Below, piece after piece: positions 22,712-33,300 of a stretch of DNA of 64,000 bases. The stretch is from assembly GCA_964642545.1 (NCBI GenBank), contig CAZXQU010000003.1, forward strand, positions 1 to 64,000, written 5' to 3'. Position 1 is the stretch's first letter; every line of letters starts with the position of its first letter. Under the pieces are notes generated by a model. The model ran no database searches and was not told where the DNA came from. It saw only the letters and a program-made list of their open reading frames with translations. The stretch is from QYOJ01 sp964642545 (GTDB lineage: Bacteria; Bacteroidota; Bacteroidia; Bacteroidales; FEN-979). The position numbers and the translations under genes are program-made.

Positions 22712-24017
22712 AGTAAAAACGTATTTTCTGACGAATGGCTTCCTGGCAAACCAGGCAGAATCCCTTGGCACTGTTATCTTTCATCCTGCAATTCATCGCG
22801 GGACTAAAAATCCCCTTAGCCATATAACCTCCACCTTCAAACATCCCGACAACATTCCGGAATGTCGAATCTCTTGGGGTTGGCAGCGGAACATCAAGTC
22901 CAATCATTGATTCCCATTTACTCCCGAAGTCGATATTCGTTGTAATATTTGGTTCCCATGGTTCCTGCTGCAAGTTATAAAACCCATCGTAATTCACTCC
23001 TCCAACATATTCGTCAGCCAGTCCTCCAAAGGCATGCCCAAATTCATGGATGGCAACAATTTCGCTTGCTTCATTATCAACTGTACTCTGGCAATAGTGA
23101 TTGTAAAACCCGCCGCCACCATATTTTTTGCTGTTATTTAGGATGATTATCTGGTCGTATGGTGCATTCGCAGCAGCATCGCGAATGCTCCATGTATCGG
23201 GGGTCGTAAGGTATCTGTCAGAATCGAATGTTGAGAAGCTGCTGTTAAAGCCTGTATTAATATACTCCATTTGCCCCGGAATATCAACACCCGATCCGGC
23301 AGAAGGGGACTCTACTATCCAGAATGTGATTTTCTCCTGGAATTCAGAAAGAGGTTTTACTGAGAGAAAATAGTCACAGATCCTTCGGGCATCCTCTCTG
23401 AATTTCGGCATCTCATCCATCTTATACCCTTCGGCCAGAAGTGCAATGTCGAGCTGCGTGGCCGGGTTTCCTGGCTCTGGGATTGGGGTCACAACCAGCG
23501 AATCAATCGACTCATGCAGGATGAAATAATTTTTCGGATCAATGGATAATGAAAACAAGTTCTCAAATTCTCCTGTGTTGTAATTGCGTTTATCGATCTC
23601 GAACCTGACCGGAAGATTTGGATATGGCATGGTAGCTGTCATCGGGTAGGCCCGCGGGGTCTTACTGGCTTCAGCGGTTCCCTGGAACTCTTCAAACAAT
23701 GACGAATATCCTTTTCTATAGAGGAGCAATCCGGAGGCTGAATCGTAGAGCGAATAGCGATAGTTTCCTGAATTCCAAGGATCTATAAGGTTTTTGTGAG
23801 GACCTCCCCAAAGAGGTTCCTCTTTGAGTTGCCACAAATAGACATCCGTTCTGATGTTATTTCCTGCTAAAAGGTAATCTATCCGAAGTGTTTTATCCGT
23901 AAAAAATTGGTCGAAGATGCTCTCTCCCGACATCTGTTCAGTAAAGGTAGTACTGGAAATATCCTGGCCGAAAGCGGCCTGAAATCCAAAAAGAATAATG
24001 ACGAATTGTTTCCACAT
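22704..24017 (-). CDS. Secreted M64-family metallopeptidase
   Basis: A 437-aa zinc peptidase related to the IgA peptidase M64 family. A signal peptide covers about residues 1-17. The zinc motif HEFGHAFGGLADEY has His324, Glu325 and His328, with the third ligand region just after. An N-terminal domain (20-180) of beta-sheet character precedes the catalytic domain, as in other family members. The stop overlaps the probable GTG start of the activase gene by 8 bases, although the functions look unrelated. The protein is probably periplasmic or on the surface; no T9SS sorting domain is present. Confidence 0.88.
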   Translation of the reverse strand: MWKQFVIILFGFQAAFGQDISSTTFTEQMSGESIFDQFFTDKTLRIDYLLAGNNIRTDVYLWQLKEEPLWGGPHKNLIDPWNSGNYRYSLYDSASGLLLYRKGYSSLFEEFQGTAEASKTPRAYPMTATMPYPNLPVRFEIDKRNYNTGEFENLFSLSIDPKNYFILHESIDSLVVTPIPEPGNPATQLDIALLAEGYKMDEMPKFREDARRICDYFLSVKPLSEFQEKITFWIVESPSAGSGVDIPGQMEYINTGFNSSFSTFDSDRYLTTPDTWSIRDAAANAPYDQIIILNNSKKYGGGGFYNHYCQSTVDNEASEIVAIHEFGHAFGGLADEYVGGVNYDGFYNLQQEPWEPNITTNIDFGSKWESMIGLDVPLPTPRDSTFRNVVGMFEGGGYMAKGIFSPAMNCRMKDNSAKGFCLVCQEAIRQKIRFYCD

Positions 24018-24035
24018 AATTTGTTATTGTTTAAT

Positions 24036-24528
24036 CTACCTGACAATTATAAGCTTCTCTCGTTTTATCACTCCTGATCCATTTTGTAATACTATCATGT
24101 ATTGGCCCTCTTGAAACCCGCTAACATCTATCTCCATGTTCCGAAAAAAGAGTGGCACAAAGGTGGGTACGAACATCGTTGGACTGAGCTGAATCGATAG
24201 CAGGATCAGTGAGCCAATCGTGTATTGTAATCGGTGCACCAGATGCCGGATCTATTTCATAGGAAAAATAGCAAAGATCCGATAACAGATTCCACTGGTA
24301 ATTAAGGTAAGCATTGCCGATCCAGTATGGATGATAGCCGAAAACGATCTTCTCAAGCGTACATCCTGAAGCTATTCCTGGAACAATTTGTTGTTGTAAA
24401 GCAGAGATCTCAACCTGGTGCTCTTTGTAGTATCCCGACTCCTCAGCGTGAATGGATCTGAAAGGAATATCCTGTGCGAACATGATATTGGTTGACAGAA
24501 ACAGAAATAATACGAGATTTTTCTTCAT
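24036..24528 (-). pseudogene. Remnant of a GH18-like protein with T9SS sorting end, internal deletion plus frameshift
   Basis: The N-terminal frame (24121-24528) has a signal peptide and a GH18-like opening, KIVFGYHPYWIGNAY, followed by NLLSDLCYFSYEI, and reaches HLCATLF. It then runs into SEHGDRC and a stop. In the next frame the same DNA continues as NMEIDVSGFQEGQYMIVL up to KREKLIIVR, the typical last strands of a type IX sorting domain, ending at 24036. The two ends of one long secreted protein thus appear joined at CTCTTTTTTCGG near 24148-24160. The several-hundred-residue middle is gone and the frame is shifted. A short product may still be made. Confidence 0.8.
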
Positions 24529-24547
24529 CGCAAATTACTATTTGACG

Positions 24548-24555
24548 CAAAATTA
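24548..24555 (-). promoter_or_regulatory. -7 promoter box facing the GH18 remnant
   Basis: The minus strand reads TAATTTTG (TAnnTTTG), 19 bases before the ATG at 24528. The promoter of the broken gene still looks intact. No good -33 element is seen. Confidence 0.5.
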
Positions 24556-24598
24556 CAGAGTTTCGTCGATCTTCTCTGAACTTAGTGCAACCTTCGTC

Positions 24599-24606
24599 TA
24601 TCTTTG
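24599..24606 (+). promoter_or_regulatory. -7 promoter box for the Asp-box protein gene
   Basis: TATCTTTG matches TAnnTTTG and lies 62 bases before the ATG at 24669, leaving a leader of about 55 bases. It is divergent from the box at 24548-24555. Confidence 0.55.
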
Positions 24607-24668
24607 TGTAATAAATATAGGCACATAATGTTCACAAACCTGTACTTTTACAAAAAAAAATCCACTCA

Positions 24669-26381
24669 ATGAATACTTTATCGTATAAAATTGTCTTTCT
24701 CGCTATTGCGATTCTGACCTGGGTCCCAGTCTCTTTTGCACAAGAACTGAACAACAAGAACAATGATTCAAGGCTTCACAACGAAGTCCCGGATAATGCT
24801 TACATGGCTCCGTCCCCAAACCATACCCCGCCTGTAAAGGGATATAAGTCAGTCAATTCCTCCGTTTTTACAACTCAGGTGAACATTGATGAAAATGGTT
24901 TTAACATCCCTGATGATGCAGCCAACGAGCCTTCCATAGCTGTTGATCCGACAAACCCGAACAATATGGTGATCGGGTGGCGTCAATTCGATAACATTGG
25001 AAGTAATTTCCGGCAGGCTGGATATGGCTATACTACTGATGGAGGACAATCCTGGACCTTTCCCGGGGTGATTAATCCAGGAATCTTCAGATCCGATCCT
25101 GTGCTGGATGCCGATGCAAATGGAACCATCTTTTACAACAGTCTCACTTCCGATGGATCTGCATATACTTGTCAGGTTTTCCGTAGCAATACGGGAGGAG
25201 CTGACTGGGATGCAGGTGTACAAGCAAAGGGAGGAGACAAACAATGGATGGTCATTGATCAAACTGACGGCATCGGTGCCGGAAATATCTACTCTTTCTG
25301 GACTGTATATTATAGTTCATGCTATCCGGGTTTCTTCACCCGATCGACCGATGGAGGTGACTTCTATCAAAACTGTGTTGATGTCCAGGGATTCCCTTAC
25401 TGGGGTACGATGGCCGTGGGCCCCGACGGCGAACTCTATACGGTAGGAAAAGGAGACTTTGAAGGAGTCGTAGTTTCAAAATCCACAACAGCCCAGAATC
25501 CTGCCAATGTGATCAGCTGGGACCTGGCCGAGGAGGTCTACCTGGATGGACACTTGACCTCTTCCCCTCCTGTAAATCCCGCTGGCTTGCTTGGGCAGGC
25601 AGATATTGGCGTGGATGTGTCTGAAGGTCCAGGAAGGGGAAATGTTTATGTTTTATCTTCAGTTGTAAGAGCAACTGGAGGTGACCCGGCCGACGTAATG
25701 TTTTCGAAAAGCACGGATGGAGGCCTCACCTGGAGCCTCATTCCAGGAAGGATCAACGACGATCCTGAGAACGATAACTATCAGTGGTTCGGTACGATGT
25801 CTGTCTCTCCCGACGGAAGAATCGACGTTGTATGGCTCGATACCAGGGACGCCCCTGCAGGTACCTATTTTTCGGCACTTTACTACTCCTATTCCACTGA
25901 TGAGGGAGCAACTTGGTCTACCAATGAGCGCCTTTCCGAGCTCTTCGATCCACATGTTGGTTGGCCACAACAAGACAAGATGGGGGACTATTTCGACATG
26001 CGGTCGGATGAAATAGGTGCCCATCTTGCCTGGGCGAATACACTGAATGGCGAACAGGATGTCTATTACAGCCATATCACACCAACCTATATTGGTCTAG
26101 AGGAGAATAATTCTTTATCAAATTCCCTTTCTCTCTCTTGTTATCCCAATCCATTTACCGATGGAACTACAATCAGGTATGTCCTGGCAGAGGAAGCATT
26201 TGTACAGCTGGAAATCCTGAATCTTTACGGACAAGTTGTTGAAACACTTGTTGCAACAACACAGCAACAGGGAATTCAAGCGATCCAGTATCATCCAGCT
26301 GATCTCAAAATGGGATATTACTATGGAAGGTTGACGGTGGAGAAACAAAAAGCGGTAATCAGTATTCTGAAGATTAGGTAA
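24669..26381 (+). CDS. Secreted sialidase-like Asp-box protein with T9SS C-terminal sorting domain
   Basis: A 570-aa protein with a signal peptide (about 1-25, ending SFAQ). At least four Asp-box-like repeats are visible: TTDGGQSW, STDGGDFY, STDGGLTW and STDEGATW, spaced as in beta-propellers. The last 80 residues form a type A sorting domain (CYPNPFTDGTTIRY, then LEILNLYGQVV, then MGYYYGRLTV), so the protein should pass the outer membrane by the type IX system. The sialidase arginines and the FRIP motif are not evident, so calling it a sialidase would be too strong; a beta-propeller hydrolase or adhesin is safer. Confidence 0.85.
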   Translation: MNTLSYKIVFLAIAILTWVPVSFAQELNNKNNDSRLHNEVPDNAYMAPSPNHTPPVKGYKSVNSSVFTTQVNIDENGFNIPDDAANEPSIAVDPTNPNNMVIGWRQFDNIGSNFRQAGYGYTTDGGQSWTFPGVINPGIFRSDPVLDADANGTIFYNSLTSDGSAYTCQVFRSNTGGADWDAGVQAKGGDKQWMVIDQTDGIGAGNIYSFWTVYYSSCYPGFFTRSTDGGDFYQNCVDVQGFPYWGTMAVGPDGELYTVGKGDFEGVVVSKSTTAQNPANVISWDLAEEVYLDGHLTSSPPVNPAGLLGQADIGVDVSEGPGRGNVYVLSSVVRATGGDPADVMFSKSTDGGLTWSLIPGRINDDPENDNYQWFGTMSVSPDGRIDVVWLDTRDAPAGTYFSALYYSYSTDEGATWSTNERLSELFDPHVGWPQQDKMGDYFDMRSDEIGAHLAWANTLNGEQDVYYSHITPTYIGLEENNSLSNSLSLSCYPNPFTDGTTIRYVLAEEAFVQLEILNLYGQVVETLVATTQQQGIQAIQYHPADLKMGYYYGRLTVEKQKAVISILKIR

Positions 26382-26395
26382 TCCATATGATCTCC

Positions 26396-26460
26396 GAATA
26401 AATCGATTTTCGATTTCCGATTTTTTATATCGTAAATCCTAAATCGAAATGCGAAGCATT
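26396..26460 (+). repeat. AT-rich short-period repeat with cgattt/aaatcg words
   Basis: Repeated words such as aaatcgattttcgattt and aaatcctaaatcg lie between convergent genes. The inverted pair aaatcg/cgattt can form a six-base stem and might help termination, but no U-run typical of an intrinsic terminator follows on either strand except tttttta at 26421. Confidence 0.55.
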
Positions 26461-26478
26461 CATGAACACCTTTGGAAT

Positions 26479-27387
26479 TTAATGATTTTGTGAATAATCA
26501 ATCGTAAATCTTTTTAGTTGTGCTACAATCATTCCTGCCAGCATCAGACAGCAACCAAGCAATATCTTGCCCGTAACGATTTCGTTCAGAAGCAGCCATC
26601 CACCAAGAACGGCAAATACCGATTCGAGGCTTAAAATGATCGAAGCATAGGCCGGATGTGCTTTTTGCTGGGCAAAAACCTGCAACGTATAACCTATTCC
26701 TACTGATATCAAGCCTCCGTAAAGGATTGGCCACAGGGCATCGATGATTGGTTTCAGGCTGATCTCTTCAAAGCCGATGGCTACAACCCAACTCAAAAAG
26801 GCACAAATGCAGAATTGGATGATGGCGGTTCGGATGGGGTCTGTTTTTGGGGCGACAAAACCAACTACTAACACATGAACAGACCAGATCAGTGCGCAAA
26901 TTAGCACAAGATAATCCCCGAAGTTAATAATAAACCCCTCTTTTACGCTCAGGAAATAGAGGCCGGCAATAGCCAGTGCGACCCCAATCCAGATGGTAAT
27001 ATGATTCCGTTGGCCAAGAAAGAGCCCGATTACCGGGACAAAAACAACATATAACCCGGTAATAAACCCGGCATTTCCTGCAGTGGTATAAACGAGACCA
27101 TATTGCTGAAATGATACTCCGCCAAAGACTAGCAATCCTAGCAGAAGCTGAAGCAAAACGATCTTTTTTCGTTCCCTCTTTGTTGTTGCTAATCGATTAA
27201 ATGCCCGCTCTTTGCGAAAGAATAAGAAGGGGAGAAGTACCAAACTTCCCAGACTAAACCTGACAGCCGAAAAGGTAAATGGTCCCACATAGTCCATACC
27301 CACCCGCTGGGCTACAAAAGCAAAGCCCCAGATGGCGGCAGCAAGCAGCAAAAGCACGTCGGATTTTACTTTCCCGGAAGAGTGCAT
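26479..27387 (-). CDS. EamA-family (DMT) transporter
   Basis: A 302-aa membrane protein of about ten transmembrane helices in two EamA repeats. The first repeat starts at LLLLAAAIWGFAFVAQR and the second near YLVLICALIWSVHVLVV; both carry the conserved WG or WS near the first helix of the repeat. Members export amino acids, metabolites or nucleotide precursors. It lies downstream of the asparaginase gene with 43 bases between, on the same strand. No substrate can be assigned. Confidence 0.9.
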   Translation of the reverse strand: MHSSGKVKSDVLLLLAAAIWGFAFVAQRVGMDYVGPFTFSAVRFSLGSLVLLPFLFFRKERAFNRLATTKRERKKIVLLQLLLGLLVFGGVSFQQYGLVYTTAGNAGFITGLYVVFVPVIGLFLGQRNHITIWIGVALAIAGLYFLSVKEGFIINFGDYLVLICALIWSVHVLVVGFVAPKTDPIRTAIIQFCICAFLSWVVAIGFEEISLKPIIDALWPILYGGLISVGIGYTLQVFAQQKAHPAYASIILSLESVFAVLGGWLLLNEIVTGKILLGCCLMLAGMIVAQLKRFTIDYSQNH

Positions 27388-27430
27388 AGGAGGTTATCTC
27401 AGAATGAGTCGCGAAAATACGAACAAATGG

Positions 27431-28486
27431 CTAGTACTCTGTGAATATCCGTTGGATCTCCTTGTAATCTTTCGTTTTCATCAGCGCCAGCATCAGCAGA
27501 ATACGCGATTTCTCAGGAGTTTTAAACCAGGATGCCGAAAATCCGTATTTGTCATCATCCACTTCGTCGTGCTGCGTAGTTGGGCCAAACGGTGTACGGG
27601 CCGAGCGAACCACTGGGATTCCACGCTTGACGGCATCTGCAAGGGCATTCATGTTAGATGTATTTGGATTTCCATTCCCAACACCAGCATAAACAATTCC
27701 ATTTGCCCCTTTTTCTATCGCTGTGGTGACAAATAGAGAGTCAATACCAGCGTATCCATACACGATCTCAACTTTAGGGAGTTTCTCAACATTCGCAATA
27801 TCAAATTCGCTCTTGGTAGTATGACGAACCAGAGAATTACGAGTGAAAATAGGTTTGCTGTTATATACATAACCCAGGAATCCATAATTGGGGCATTTGA
27901 AGGTTTCCAGTGCGGTTGTCAGTGTCTTTAATGCATCATCGGCGCTTAGGATCTTGTCATCCATGACAATCATCACTCCTTTGCCAACCGATTCAGGACT
28001 GGCAGCAACAGCAGCTCCTTCATAGACATTCATGGGGCCATCTGCACTGAGTTCTGTTGAAGGGCGCATAGATCCTACCAACACTACCGGTTTGTTGCTT
28101 TTCACTACCAGGTTAAGGAAGTAGGCGGTCTCTTCCATGGTGTCGGTCCCATGTGTGATGACAACCCCGGTTACATCAGCCTTTGCCAGCAACTGGTTGA
28201 CCCGTTTCGCAAGGATCAGCCAGTCGGCTTCGGTTATATCCTGACTGGGAATATTGACAACCTGTTCGCCTTTGATCTGGGCCAGTTGCAGTATCTCCGG
28301 TGCCGATTGAATGATCTTGTCGACAGATACAACTCCCGAAGTGTATCCCGAACTGGTTTCGGAAGCACCCACGCCGGCGATGGTTCCGCCTGTAGCCAGG
28401 ATATAAATGAGGGGTTTCCCTTGTCCGTATGCATGGATTGATGCCATGCCAAGCAGGCAATAAATGAGAATCAGATTTTTTCGCAT
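27431..28486 (-). CDS. ansB: Type II L-asparaginase, periplasmic
   Basis: A 351-aa amidohydrolase that converts asparagine to aspartate and ammonia. A signal peptide (about 1-22) points to the periplasm. The first active-site threonine, Thr32, lies in ILATGGTIAG. The second block, Thr-Asp in THGTDTMEET, is also present, as is the Lys region in VVLVGSMRPS. The length fits the type II enzyme. It follows a C69 dipeptidase gene on the same strand with 42 bases between, which suggests joint use of peptides and amino acids. Confidence 0.93.
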   Translation of the reverse strand: MRKNLILIYCLLGMASIHAYGQGKPLIYILATGGTIAGVGASETSSGYTSGVVSVDKIIQSAPEILQLAQIKGEQVVNIPSQDITEADWLILAKRVNQLLAKADVTGVVITHGTDTMEETAYFLNLVVKSNKPVVLVGSMRPSTELSADGPMNVYEGAAVAASPESVGKGVMIVMDDKILSADDALKTLTTALETFKCPNYGFLGYVYNSKPIFTRNSLVRHTTKSEFDIANVEKLPKVEIVYGYAGIDSLFVTTAIEKGANGIVYAGVGNGNPNTSNMNALADAVKRGIPVVRSARTPFGPTTQHDEVDDDKYGFSASWFKTPEKSRILLMLALMKTKDYKEIQRIFTEY

Positions 28487-28528
28487 ATGACAGGTTTTAT
28501 TTATCTGAGATATTCTCTTTGTTCTCCA

Positions 28529-30292
28529 TTACTTCATTTCATAGGTTGTAGGACCTTCGCTGTAATCCGTTCTGTCCAGCCAAAAAGCAGGATATCCGAT
28601 CACTCTTGTCAGATCGGCTTCCGGGGTTGAGTAATTGCCATTTGGGAGGTTGATATATCCATCTGAGTATTTGGCAACAATCGCAGCAGCCATATTCCAC
28701 CAACCGGATATCACACTGTCGGCATTTTCCTTACCCCGATCTGTAAGTAGCTCACGGGCAGCTTCTGGCGATAGACCAACAACGGCTTTATCTGTCTGAT
28801 CAATGAACTCCAACTCCTGCCTTTCCAGCCGGGACTGTAGTGGGATGATGTCGGCCCTGGTCATCTGGCGGAAGTTTAACCTCGACCAGTTGTTGACAAA
28901 GTTAAATGGCCACCAGGCACATCTTCCATAAAATTTTTGTGGACCTCCGGTTTGCAAAGCTTCAGGCAACTCGTTTACGTTCGTATAAAAGGGCATGAAT
29001 ACAGTAGTATAGGATACATCTGGCCCAAACCAAACCACTCCCTTGGTAATCAAAGGCTGTTGCGGCCGGAGCTTGCAAACATAGGTATATCCCTGGTAAA
29101 ACACGGAGATCGCCCTTTCCCAGGCTCCAACCATCTTTTTTCCCGTGGATACATTGTTTTGATTTCCATCATAAGGCCCGACAAACCGGTGGGGATCGCC
29201 ATACGGACCAGCTGCAATGCCCCTGGTCAGGTCAAATTGAGTTCCCTCGTAGTGATCGCGGTAGAGAGAAAAAATGTCGGAAGTGGTAAGCTTATCTTTC
29301 GGTTTGATTGAAAACGGATAATCGAATGTATAGCCATCTTCCACCCAAGGTGAGAGACCAAGGTCAGGATTTACCCTATCGAGGACCCTCCAGACTCTCC
29401 TTAGCGAGTAGTAGGGGTGGTTGTATTCACCAGGACTAACTGCTTTCAGCCAGTCGACAGGACCATCTTTCTCCTCATCCCACCATCCCAGTTTCTTCAA
29501 TCCGGGGATGAGGGAATTGGAGAAGAGAAAGTTATCAGGATCAGTTTTTACTAAATACCGGATCCGAAATTCATTGGCGGCAACAAAAACTTCTCCATCC
29601 GGCACAAGCTGGGCTACCCAAGCCGAGTGGTATACATCATCAGGCAGAGCACACATCTCAAAAACCCATGCCTCTTCCTCGTCTGCCACAAGAAGTGTCT
29701 CTCCAGTAGAGTAATAACCATATCGCTCTATCAACTTTCCCATGAGCATGATGGCTTCCCGTGCTGTTTTGCAGTTTTCCAGGGCAATCCGTGAGAGTTC
29801 CTGCGAATAAAAGATCCTTAATGGTTTTCCAGTTGCCCTGACAGCATTTGCTTCAGGTTCGAAATTAGCCCCGTTTGTACACTCACCAACCATCAGGTTG
29901 TATTCATTCATAATGCCGTAATTTCCATCAAAATAGGCATAGGATTGTACATTCTTGTGTCCCAGAAAGCTCCATATATCCTCGTAGGGCAATTGAAAAA
30001 GTACGGGTGTTAATGGATATCCTGGAGTGTTGTATCCAGGTCCCCTTTCAGTAGTATTGATCCTGGGATAACGATAGTGTTCCTGAAAAATAGCTCTGGT
30101 TCCGTTCTGATCCCTGGAAGGAACAAAGATCATCCGCTGGTCTCCCAGTTCATCATCATCAGAATGGGCTACCATCATGGAGCCATCAGCACTGGCTCCT
30201 TTGGTAATGATCATGGTTGTGCACGCCAAAGAACTAAAAAAGGGAAGGACTAGTAAGCAAGCACAAACAGTGGTAAGAATAGTATTTCTCAT
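28529..30292 (-). CDS. C69-family dipeptidase, secreted
   Basis: A 587-aa N-terminal-nucleophile hydrolase related to PepD of Lactobacillus. The signal peptide ends just before Cys24 in LACTTMIITKGAS, so cleavage would expose the cysteine nucleophile directly, as the mechanism needs. The family features GSMMVAHSDD and YGIMNEYNLMVGECT follow. The N-terminal Cys could also be lipidated, but LACTT is conserved because of catalysis. It is followed by asparaginase and an amino-acid-type exporter. Confidence 0.9.
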   Translation of the reverse strand: MRNTILTTVCACLLVLPFFSSLACTTMIITKGASADGSMMVAHSDDDELGDQRMIFVPSRDQNGTRAIFQEHYRYPRINTTERGPGYNTPGYPLTPVLFQLPYEDIWSFLGHKNVQSYAYFDGNYGIMNEYNLMVGECTNGANFEPEANAVRATGKPLRIFYSQELSRIALENCKTAREAIMLMGKLIERYGYYSTGETLLVADEEEAWVFEMCALPDDVYHSAWVAQLVPDGEVFVAANEFRIRYLVKTDPDNFLFSNSLIPGLKKLGWWDEEKDGPVDWLKAVSPGEYNHPYYSLRRVWRVLDRVNPDLGLSPWVEDGYTFDYPFSIKPKDKLTTSDIFSLYRDHYEGTQFDLTRGIAAGPYGDPHRFVGPYDGNQNNVSTGKKMVGAWERAISVFYQGYTYVCKLRPQQPLITKGVVWFGPDVSYTTVFMPFYTNVNELPEALQTGGPQKFYGRCAWWPFNFVNNWSRLNFRQMTRADIIPLQSRLERQELEFIDQTDKAVVGLSPEAARELLTDRGKENADSVISGWWNMAAAIVAKYSDGYINLPNGNYSTPEADLTRVIGYPAFWLDRTDYSEGPTTYEMK

Positions 30293-30387
30293 CTTAGCAG
30301 TGATTTATTAACCGGTGAATAACAATGTAAATCTACAAAATAAATGTAGAGATTCTAGTTATTTACAACAAACTGTTATTCAGATTT

Positions 30388-33300
30388 TTACTCTACACTG
30401 ATCTCGTCAGCAAAGATCCAGCATTTCATCCCTGCTCCCGGATGCCATTCGGGACAGATTCCTGGCGTTTTGGCAACAACTCTCACGTAACGTGCCTCAA
30501 CAGAGGGCTCCAGGTCGGCCCATTGTTCCAGCGTTGTTGGAGTAAAATCCTTTTGAGAGTATTCATGGATAGAGATACCGGCAGGGATGAAACTCTCTCC
30601 ATCAACGGATGTAAAGAATTCAACTTCCGTAGGAAAAAAGATCCAGGAACCTACATCCTGAAGAAACCCGACAGAGATCTTGTGCACCATCTGAACCTCA
30701 CCCAGATCCACAACGGCATCCAGGTTAACACCTTCATATCCTTGCCAAACACCGGTTTTGAAATTCTCACCTCCCTTTTTAAAGTCGATCAAAGCAATAT
30801 CACCGCCTGCCGAATATTGGGGTGAATATTGTGTATTTAGCTTGATCTTGCGGTTCTCAGGAATTTTCTGAAAAGTGGATTCAATGATGAAACTTCGTTC
30901 ATGGCCCTCTTTTTGGGTATAGGCAAGGATGGTGGTGGTGTTCTTAACTGAGATCGGATTTGCATACGGATGCCAGATACCAGATCCTGGATCCAGGATC
31001 GAGGATTCCTCATGCTTTATGCCTTGTGCCTCTTGCCTTTTTACTTGAAAGTAAATCTTTGCCTCGGGGTCAGGAGAGGAGAGGACAATGGTGGTTGAAT
31101 CAAAGAAGGTAGCATCTCCTTCAGTCATAAATGGAACCGGCTGAATCAGATGATCCCGGATGCCTGATTCCGGATGCCTGATTAGATTTTGCGTATCGCG
31201 AATCACGGATCCCGTATCGCTTGACGCATTTCCCCATTCGTAATTTGGTGAACTTCTCATCTCAAAAACCAGGTCTCCACCTTTCATAATCTCATCATGC
31301 CTTATGGCTGGTGCGTCATGGCTCTTTCCGTTCAACGAGCAGGATTGAATATAAAAGTTCTCGTCCGAAAGATTGTTTGCGGTGATCGTGAAGGTTTTGC
31401 CGTTTTCCAGTTCGATTTTGGCAGATGGAAATCTCGGGGTGCCGATAGCATAGATCCCTGAGCCTGGCGTCACGGGATAGAATCCCAGGGCAGAGAAAAC
31501 GTACCAGGCCGACATCTGGCCGCAATCTTCATTGCCGCACAGGCCATCTCGCTGATCGGTATAAAAATCGTTCATGATTTGGTGAACTATCTCCTGCGTT
31601 TTCCAAGGTTGACCAACATAGTCGTAGAGGTAGGCCATGTTATGACTGGGTTCATTTCCTTGGGCATACTGGCCGATCAAACCTGTAATGTCGGCCTGAT
31701 CACGGCCGGTTGTCTGCGAGTTTGCTGAGAAAAGTTTGTCAAGTTTGCTTGCAAAGGCCTCTTTCCCGCCCATCAACCCGATCAGTCCGTTGATATCTTG
31801 AGCTACACAAAAGCTGTATTGCCATGCATTGGCTTCTGTATAGTTGAAGTTGACTTCATAGGGATCAAACGGGGTGAACCATTGGTTGTTCAGCTTTGCC
31901 CGCATAAACCCCGTGGAGGGATCAAAGATATTTTTGTAGTACTGAGCCCGTTGGATAAACTCGCTGTAATCCGCCTCTTTTCCCATCTCTTTCGCCATCT
32001 GCGCAATACACCAGTCGTCATAAGCGTATTCCAGTGTTTTAGAGACCGACTCACCCTCCTGATCACCAGGAATAAAACCTTGGTTTTTGTAAAACTTCAG
32101 CCCAAAGTGATCTTGGTTCGCACTGGTTTTCATGGCTTCAAACGCCTTCTCAGCATCATAGTCGCGGATGCCCTTCAACCATGAATCAGCAATTACAGGA
32201 ACTGAATGGTAACCGATCATGCAATTTGTCTCATTGGCAGAGAGTTCCCAAACAGGTAAAAGCCCTCCCTCTTCATACTGCCGGATGAATGTATTGATGA
32301 AATCGTTTGTTCGCTTTTGATCGATGATAGTAAGCAGCGGATGCAAAGCCCTGTAGGTATCCCAGAGAGAGAATACGGTATAATAATCGAAACTGTCAGT
32401 CTGATGCACCTGAAGGTCTCTGCCAAGGTATTGCCCATCCACATCCATATATAGATTTGGGCTTAAGAAAGCATGATAAAGAGCTGTATAAAAGATAGTT
32501 TGGTCGTCATGGCTTCCTCCTGAAACTGTAATTTTTTGCAACGCATTCGTCCAGGCTAACCTACAGTCATCCAAAACATTGTCAAAGTCCCAATTGGAAT
32601 TTTCGTCATTGAGATTCTTGCGGGCACCTTCAATACTCACTGCCGAGATTCCGATCTTAACCAGAATCTCATCGTTTTTTTTCAGAGAGCTAAAACGGAG
32701 CAAAGCTTTCACATCACTCCCCTCAATTTCTTTCAGGCCTTCTATCATAATTCCATCAACATCAATAACTACTTCCAGGATAGGTCTCGAGAACCTGACC
32801 ACGAAGAAAAGCCGCTGATCTTTTGCCCACGCAGTTGAAAACCGGTACCCTTCAATCTCACTGTCGCCAACGACTTTCATGCCCGATTCAAGCACTTTAT
32901 CCCTGTGCTGAAGATTGAGAACTACTCCGGGCATCTCCGAAGAGGGGTAGGTATACCTATGAAAGCCTGTGCGTTTTGTGGCTGTTAATTCCACACGAAT
33001 ATCATAGTTCGACAAACCAACCCGGTAATACCCTGCGGATGCCCTCTCGGAAGAGAAATCAAATGAAGATGCATAGCTATAGTCTGAAAGTGAGATTTCC
33101 CCGGCAACCGGCATCAGGAGAATATCCCCATAATCAGAACACCCGGTACCACTCAGGTGTGTATGGCTGAACCCAAAGATGGTATCATCGGAGGCATGGT
33201 ATGCCGAACAGCCATCCCATCCCTCCAGCCTGGTATCCGGACTTACCTGGATCATCCCGAAAGGATAACTTGCCCCCGGATAGGTATGTCCGTGTCCACC

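Noticed and set aside
30335..30358. Possible hairpin ctaca...tgtag between GH92 and the C69 gene
   Set aside because: The five-base stem is AT-rich and not followed by a T-run on the minus strand, so I do not call it a terminator.
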